Positions 58,575-64,000 of a stretch of 64,000 bases of DNA are shown here, piece after piece. Numbering within the stretch: position 1 is the stretch's first letter; each line of letters starts with the position of its first letter. Source of the stretch: Nymphaea colorata (lineage: Eukaryota; Streptophyta; Magnoliopsida; Nymphaeales; Nymphaeaceae). Location: NCBI RefSeq assembly GCF_008831285.2, contig NC_045142.1, forward strand, positions 14,325,354 to 14,389,353, in the 5' to 3' direction. Both the position numbers and the translations under genes were made by a program. A model generated the notes under the pieces. It made no database searches, had not been told where the DNA came from, and worked only from the letters and a program-made list of their open reading frames with translations.

Positions 58575-59063
58575 ATGGAATTAGGAGAATCTGCACCAGA
58601 AAGTGAAGGTATGATTTCTGATGTAGCAGCTGCTATCGAGGACCTATTTCTAATGTGCACATGCGTCGCTTATTCAGTCTACCCCTTCAATATATATTTG
58701 CTCTGCATGATAGAAAATCCTGTTGCTCAGCAGAACCCATCAGATCGTGAAGGAAATCAAGGGCATTGTGATGGCTTCACTGAGACCCAGATGGAATCTC
58801 AGGTTCTCAAATCTGAACTTGATTCATTTCTTTTCAACCTATGCTTTATTCCTAGGGGAATCAACTTATGTGTCACTGGTTTGGTTGACAAATGATGACA
58901 GCATGTTGTTGAGTATGAAGAAGATCTAGTAGGAAGGCAGATGATAATAGAAAGAGTGAGGACAAGATCTATGGCTTCATCTTCTGCACGGGAAAGGCCT
59001 TCGGGTGAACAGATAGATGACAATCTTGGACGTCTTCTTCGAGTTGCTAATGAGAACAAATAG
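58575..59063 (+). CDS. unknown small protein, 94 codons in three exons, within the Tourist-like element
   Basis: Exons 58575-58608, 58714-58802 and 58902-59063 join in phase (34 + 89 + 162 nt = 95 codons with stop TAG). Introns are GTATGA..GATAG and GTTCTC..GACAG. A further leader intron, GTGAGT (about 58485) to TTTGCAG (58569), precedes the ATG. Product starts MELGESAPESEENPVAQQ, continues through QHVVEYEEDLVGRQMIIERV and ends DNLGRLLRVANENK; it is acidic and polar, without a membrane segment. I do not recognise a family. Retained introns argue for capture as DNA and not from mRNA. It may be a fragment of a larger host gene, with the start codon only apparent, or a pseudogene. Confidence 0.5.
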
Positions 59064-59779
59064 TTTATTCTTTCAATCTTATGTGGACTGTGTAGGTGTG
59101 TACGTAATCATATTGCCAGCTAACTAATTTGAATTTGTTTCCACCATCTGGGTCTCCTACATGATCCTCAGATTGGGATGGTTAGCTTTCTGTAAATTAC
59201 AATTTTGGCATGTAGTTACTGAAACAGTTTGAGAAACAAGCGAAGCTTGTTACATCTGTAAGACGCACTAGATCTATGTACAGTTTCCATTTGTAATTAC
59301 ATTGAACAGTGTAACAGTAAATTTGAGATGGTCTGGATGCTCTTTAGTGCAGCTGCCTGTTTTCTGTTTTATTCGCTGGGATGATTGGTGACTATGTTGC
59401 TTCCATCAGAAATGGTTGAATATGTGGATCATCCATTTTATCTTCCTTTCTTTTATTGGACTGGCTGCTATTGTAATCCCTGTTTCCTGCCTCTATGTCC
59501 TAACTGCTTTGGGCATAAATAGGTTTGTAGATACCACTGTATGTTAAATTGGGGAGGATGTCAAATTGGGGAGGAGAAAAAAAAACAACATTTTCCAAGT
59601 TAAATTTTTCTTGTGCATCAAACAGGGTTAAATTTACCACGTTAAATGTCACCCGACAATCAAACAGGGCCTCATATTGGAAGAGAGTGAAATTTCATCC
59701 AGTAAATTTTTCTAGAAAAATTTATCATGGTAAATTTACCACGTTAAATTTCACCCGCCCATCAAACGGGCCTTAAAGA

Positions 59780-61020
59780 AACCTTTTGTAAGCATGGATT
59801 GAATATAATACATTTGTGTGGGCTTGGTTAGGAGCAAGCAACATGAAAGGAGCATTTAATGGATTAAAGACACTCATATTGAATCTAAATGAGTTTGTAT
59901 ATTATATTCATTGTTTTGCATGTGAGCTCTAATTAGCACTTGTTGTTGCTGAACAATAAGTATATTCTTTTTTGGAATAATATGAAAGTTGTCAACTTTC
60001 TTCTCCACTTCATGTAAGAGATTTGAGCTTATTCAGAAAGCAGAATGTATAAAAATTGTTGAAGCACTTGAGTTATGTGAACTTCAACAGGTCATGAACT
60101 AAATCATTAGATGAGTTTCAAATGACCTACTGATCTTGTTGCAGTTATCAAAATGATGCTTTAGTCAATTTAATTGACATGTACCTTATGTGATTAAGGT
60201 ATTAGAATTATTGCAGAAAAGATAATTAAAGGAAAATGAGAAACAATTGACTTGGCATGTGTATTGCAAGACTTTGAATTTGTATTTGGCTTACATTTGA
60301 TGCATAGAGTTCTACGGATAACTGACACACTTTTATAAGCACTCTAAAGAAAATCAAGATATTGTGAACGCTATGAATTTAGTTGTTGCATCAAAGAATT
60401 GCCTTCAAGACTTGAGAGATATTGACAGTGACTCTCTTATGAATGATAGATACATATATATAGATATTGGAGCAAAATTGATGTTTTAGTGCTTGACTTA
60501 GAGGACTCATATATACCTTAAGAACAACCTAGACATGCATAAGATAGGATTACTTGTTTGTGTCATTATTGTATGGAAGTGTTTTATGTCATTATTCGTA
60601 TGCAACTTCATGAATTGAATAGTTGTTCCACCGAGGCAAATACAGATCTTCACCTTTCAATGGCATGTTTGCGTCCAAAGAATTGTTTTTTTGCTTTTGA
60701 TAAACATAAGTTTGTTAGTCTTGCCGAGCTTCACCTTAGATATTTCCAAGAAGAAAACATGCATAAACTTCAAAGTCAATTGGAAGTACATATTTAAGAC
60801 ATAAAAACTATTGAATAATTTTTAAATTTAAAATTTTGACTAAGCTTTCTGAAATGATAGTAGCAATTGGAAAACATGCAATAGTTCCTCTGTTGTATCT
60901 ATTGATTACGTTAGCACTAACTTTACCAGTTGCAACAGCACCTATGAGAGAGCATTTTCATCCACAAACATTAACAAAATTCTGCTTCTTAGCAAAATGA
61001 AAGATGAATGACCAATTTTA
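59780..61020 (+). pseudogene. TTF-type hAT transposase, C-terminal part
   Basis: Continues after the insertion: FCKHGLNI, then SNMKGAFNGLKTLILNLNEF and VYYIHCFACEL, the family's CFAHQLQL motif with changes. Farther on LHELNSCSTEANTDLHLSMA, VSLAELHLRYFQEEN and LSEMIVAIGKHA, ending with LALTLPVATAPMREHFHPQT, the hAT dimerisation motif (family: LTLPVATASVERAFS). Stops and shifts throughout. Confidence 0.82.
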
Positions 61021-61240
61021 AATTTTTTTTATGACTATAGATTTTTTATTTGCTTTTTGAAGGTTAATTGTAAATTTGTTCATATTTATAGTCATTTGGT
61101 TTGCTTTCTGGAGGTCAATTATAAATTTGTTCATATCTATAACCTTTGATTTACTTTGTTTAGGCCAATTATAAATTTATTCATAATTATAGCTGTTTAA
61201 TTAACCAATTTTAAGTTTGTTCATAACTATTGTTATTTGT
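61011..61240. repeat. degenerate tandem repeats, about 40-52-bp period, five copies
   Basis: CCAATTNTAAATTTNTTCAT-like core at 61014, 61066, 61117, 61167 and 61207, in the 3' subterminal part of the hAT. Confidence 0.75.
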
Positions 61241-61308
61241 TTTACCTTTTAGATTTGCAAGTCTTTCGCATGTACCATGTATTAGTGCCCTTGAGCCAAA
61301 AATTAGGG

Positions 61309-61320
61309 CCTCCGCCACTG
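61309..61320 (+). other. right terminus of the TTF-type hAT
   Basis: CTCCGCCACTG; inverted it reads CAGTGGCGGAG. The 8 bases after it are CATAATAG; I found no matching copy to the left. Confidence 0.6.
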
Positions 61321-61779
61321 CATAATAGGGGCCTTCTTTTGTCATCCTTATTAAGTTAATCTCATGGACAGTTGGATTGAATCTTCCGGTTTCCTTGCCT
61401 CAATTTCATCCATGAAAGATACCCAAGAGAGAGAGAAGATACACTTCTACTGTCAACTTCTTGCTTTTATCCTTTTCTATGCGGTGAGGTTGGTGCAACG
61501 GGAGGGGTTGAGGTGTAAGGAATAAGCAATTACAAACGCAAGCAACGGTTTGGCCACATTGAGAAATTAAATAAAAAAGAATCTTATTATTTCATGCGAC
61601 TGTTTTCCTTCACTTAGACTCCACTCTTCACCTAAACGGAACTTCCTATTAGGTTAGATCACATCCAGGCAGGCCACAGAGAGACGTCCAACCCCTAAAT
61701 CAATTCCTCGGCTTAAATAGTAACGCTTCCCTTCATCTCTTCTGCTTCTAACAAGTCGATTCGTTCGTCACAAAGCATA
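61321..61779 (+). promoter_or_regulatory. TBL gene upstream region
   Basis: 459 bp between the hAT end and the TBL start codon. GCTTAAATAG at 61711 is the only TATA-like box, about 70 bp before the ATG, followed by a pyrimidine-rich leader (CTTCCCTTCATCTCTTCTGC). So the proximal promoter is short and the transposon ends close to it. Confidence 0.45.
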
Positions 61780-62396
61780 ATGAAGCCAGCTAGAGGAAGT
61801 CTTCGTCTCTCGGGCATGGCCACCACCATCATCGTCGTCACCTGCGCCATTGGCTTTGCGAGCTTCCTTTACCTCGAGGACATCGCCTACCTTGCCCGTG
61901 CATCCGTCTCCAAACTAGGCTATTCGTGCACCATCAGGGACCAAGTACTCAAGGCCGACGCCGGCGTTAGCTCCGCAACCGCCGGTAATCACGCCCTATA
62001 TATATAGATATCCTTTTCGTTATATTTCTTCTCACGTCCACCGTTCATGACCACGAGTAAGACGAACAAGCTATCTCCATGGGCAGGGAAGACGCAGGCC
62101 ATGAATAGGGCAGTAGCTGGGAAGGGAGAGGAGGAGGATAAGAAGCCGAAAGAGATGACGCAAGAGATGGCAGCCGGCGCCATGCATGGGAGAGCCGGCG
62201 GCGGGAGGAAAGCCCGTACGGCGCCTGAGTGCAACGTAGTTGAAGGGAACTGGGTGTTCAACAGGTCGGTCGAGCCACTCTACTCAGACAGGTCGTGCCC
62301 TTACCTCGACAGGCAAGTACAGTGCGAGAACAATGGAAGGCCGGACACAGACTACAAGTACTGGCATTGGCAGCCTGACAACTGTGACTTGCCCAG
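61780..62396 (+). CDS. TRICHOME BIREFRINGENCE-LIKE protein (TBL31-35-like), first two exons
   Basis: Exons 61780-61984 and 62087-62396 (intron GTAATC..GGGCAG, 102 bp) give about 171 residues before the split codon at donor GTGACA. Residues about 13-34 (MATTIIVVTCAIGFASFLYL) form a single membrane anchor near the N terminus, as in Golgi type II TBL proteins, followed by YLEDI. After a charged, variable stem comes the PMR5N/TBL domain: CNVVEGNWVFNRSVEPLYSD, CPYLDRQVQCENNGRPDTDY and WHWQPDNCDLPR. This form resembles the TBL31-35 branch as I remember it. The family acetylates xylan or other wall polysaccharides; the GDS and DxxH catalytic motifs lie in later exons beyond the window. No defect in the visible part. 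Confidence 0.85.
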
Positions 62397-63365
62397 GTGA
62401 CACAATCCTTCCACCTAGGAAAACCCTTCTAATTTGATGATCGTGATTGACATGTTTTCTATAATATACATGCCACGAATAGATCGTATTTACCAAATTA
62501 GATTACGTACAATGCATAAAAAGCCACCTATAACTAAATTAAATATGTCAGGCATAATATATATATATATATACATATATATATTAATTATGTTAACAAA
62601 GAATTAATTGAGCATATGAAATCTGACAAAGTGAATTAGCCACGTACGTACTACGTAAAGAGTGTAATAAAGAGCTCACTATTTTAGTTTGGGCATTAGT
62701 ACTTCTTTATTGTAACAAGCATGATCTGGTAGCTCATATCAAGAACTTATTTACATAAAGAGCTTAGTTTCTAGATTGAACATTACGGTTTGTCTATAAT
62801 AACGATCTGCTCAGCTCACAATCGCATCAAGAATTTGATGAACAAATTCGAGCTTTTCTTGGATCAATTCAAGGCAATGCATGGATTGACTCAAAATTAT
62901 TTCTTCCAGCTAAGAAATTTAGGCCTTGTATTTAATATATATGTGTGTGTGTGTGTGTGTGTGTTGTTATGCTTTTCTTTTTGGAGCATAGGTCGTTGAA
63001 GAGCTACCCGTCACTCAAATTCATACCTAACCTTACTAAATGTGATTAGGGCAGTTTAAGTAATATTTGTTTAATATGGTATACAGTCATTTTCATGATC
63101 ATTTAGCATGGGCCACTACACAGCTCCCACCTACCTTCTTCCTTCACATGCAAATCATAATAATGACCACTTCGCCAGGCTATGTACTTATGGTTACAAT
63201 GCAATCCAATATCTGATCCAAATCTGGCTTCAAGTAATTGGACCTTGTAAGAAAACTCAAATCCAGTATATGTCTGTTTTTTGCAGTTATCCAAACTCGT
63301 TGACATGTAAAAATTGATATTGTACTTTGTATATATATATTAGAATATAAATCAAATTTCAAATG

Positions 63366-63403
63366 AAAATAAGCAATATCCGAGTAGTCGGATATCTTAT
63401 TTT
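63366..63403. repeat. hairpin, 16-bp stem with a 2-nt bulge
   Basis: AAAATAAG-CA-ATATCCGA, loop GTAG, TCGGATATCTTATTTT. All 16 stem positions pair. Confidence 0.9.
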
Positions 63404-63897
63404 TTATTTCAATCGGCTGACATCCCAAGCAATAAGAGATCTGCTGCCCAGTAGTGAAGGAAGACATTAAAATAAAAATAAAGGTTCATACTAGAAAGTC
63501 CACATGGAATTAATAGTCATACGAGGTTATATCTCCCCCAAGTGACTCCACCAAGATAGTTGTTAAACCTAACTAACTAACTAACTAGCTGGCTCCCTGA
63601 AAAAAAAAAAAATATTTTGATACTGAAAAATGTTTTATATAAACATTATTATATTATGTTTCTTTTAGCCGAGTGGTCCCTTTTCCTCCACACTTTTATG
63701 AAAAATAATTTCAAGAGGTTTCCAAGTGATTAGTTTAGTTAAACGAAAAAGTTTCCTACAACCGTGAACCGTGTGCCTATTATGTTTTTCCGCTCTTGGT
63801 AATAATGAAAACAACCATGTTGGATGATTGTGGGTGCATTCAGGCTCCTATTCATATAGCTTTCTTTTCTTAACGTCAGCTTGAAGCATCAAATCCA

Positions 63898-63901
<4 letters not shown>

Positions 63902-63943
<42 letters not shown>
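63902..63943. repeat. (CT)n microsatellite
   Basis: About 42 bp of CT. Confidence 0.97.
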
Positions 63944-63945
<2 letters not shown>

Positions 63946-64000
63946 GTCCTTTGTGTGTGTCTCCCTGTTCTATTTGCCTCTCTCACTCTTTCACATACCT

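Larger units (their letters stand above)
58029..59772 (+). mobile_element. Tourist-like (PIF/Harbinger-type) element carrying a spliced gene-like unit
   Basis: Flanked by TTA on both sides (58026-58028 and 59773-59775). Termini GGGCCCGTTTGATGGGCGGG at left, and at right (inverted) GGCCCGTTTGATGGGCGGG, extending through GTGAAA: about 25 bp near-perfect inverted repeats, one G extra at left. TTA duplication and GGCCNGTTTG-type ends fit PIF/Harbinger. No transposase inside. The interior holds a gene-like unit with introns. The left end has two perfect palindromes; the right end has a second, internal copy of the terminal motif at about 59640-59672. Confidence 0.8.
57080..61320 (+). mobile_element. 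decayed hAT transposon with TTF-type transposase, interrupted by a Tourist-like element
   Basis: Transposase relics lie on both sides of the insertion at 58029-59772 and read as one protein across it. The right end is GGCCTCCGCCACTG at 61320; inverted it is CAGTGGCGGAGGCC, a terminus common in plant hAT elements of this type. No matching left terminus was found, so the left side seems truncated. Confidence 0.78.
62397..64000 (+). other. TBL intron 2 (open at right edge)
   Basis: No exon continuing the TBL protein (expected FDA..GKRLLFVGDS-type text) is found up to 64000. Contains (TA)n at 62551-62585, (GT)n at 62940-62962, a hairpin at 63366-63403 and (CT)n at 63902-63943. Confidence 0.6.

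Noticed and set aside
1-64000. tRNA, rRNA, CRISPR array or a new multi-gene defence-like system
   Set aside because: No cloverleaf-like sequence, rRNA or spaced repeats seen by eye. All multi-domain coding outside the two host genes is explained by retrotransposons, hAT elements, a LINE, or the gene-like unit in the Tourist-like element.

Overview
The window is nuclear DNA of a flowering plant: two spliced genes with GT-AG introns, and most of the rest made of plant transposable elements (Ty1/copia, Ty3/gypsy, hAT, a PIF/Harbinger- or Tourist-like element, L1-type LINE, MITE-like repeats and (TA)n/(GA)n microsatellites). I cannot name the species from sequence alone. Nothing bacterial, viral or CRISPR-like is present.

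Left and centre (1-31485). The main host gene is a WDR6/TRM734 (RTT10)-type WD40 protein on the + strand. Fourteen exons between 3828 and 30853 join without a phase error into 959 codons plus a stop; the N-terminal exons lie to the left of the window. Its introns are inflated by transposons. Intron 1 upstream of the first visible exon holds the 5' half of a minus-strand copia element (1-2038) lying against a copia gag fragment, and a MITE-like repeat. The 7-kb intron holds another MITE copy and a decayed but complete copia (8099-12576, TSD ATTAA). The 4.6-kb intron holds a non-autonomous LTR element. The 9.4-kb intron holds a very young copia (20457-25547) with identical 164-bp LTRs, a TSD CTTCT and an unbroken 1401-codon gag-pol, followed by older copia and hAT debris and a third MITE copy.

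Right centre (31486-57000). This is a gene-free nest: a minus-strand copia (31486-36877, TSD AAAAC), a broken + strand gypsy (36937 to about 41124), a long minus-strand gypsy LTR with the end of its integrase (about 41125-44870), a second minus-strand gypsy integrase relic between long direct repeats, an intact-bordered hAT (48972-54154, 8-bp TSD ATAGTACC), and a LINE relic.

Right end (57080-64000). A decayed hAT with a TTF zinc-finger-type transposase is split by a TTA-flanked Tourist-like element (58029-59772). That element carries a small spliced gene-like unit (94 codons over three exons, plus a 5' leader intron) between palindrome-rich ends. Beyond it lie the first two exons of a TRICHOME BIREFRINGENCE-LIKE (TBL) xylan O-acetyltransferase-type gene, which continues past the right edge.

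The observations most worth following are the gene-carrying Tourist-like element with perfect 26-bp and 22-bp palindromes; the young copia whose protease active site reads DSSA in place of DSGA; a stem-loop shared by the LTRs of three otherwise divergent copia elements; and full-length sense-oriented copias inside introns of an apparently intact housekeeping gene. I found no clearly new multi-gene system.
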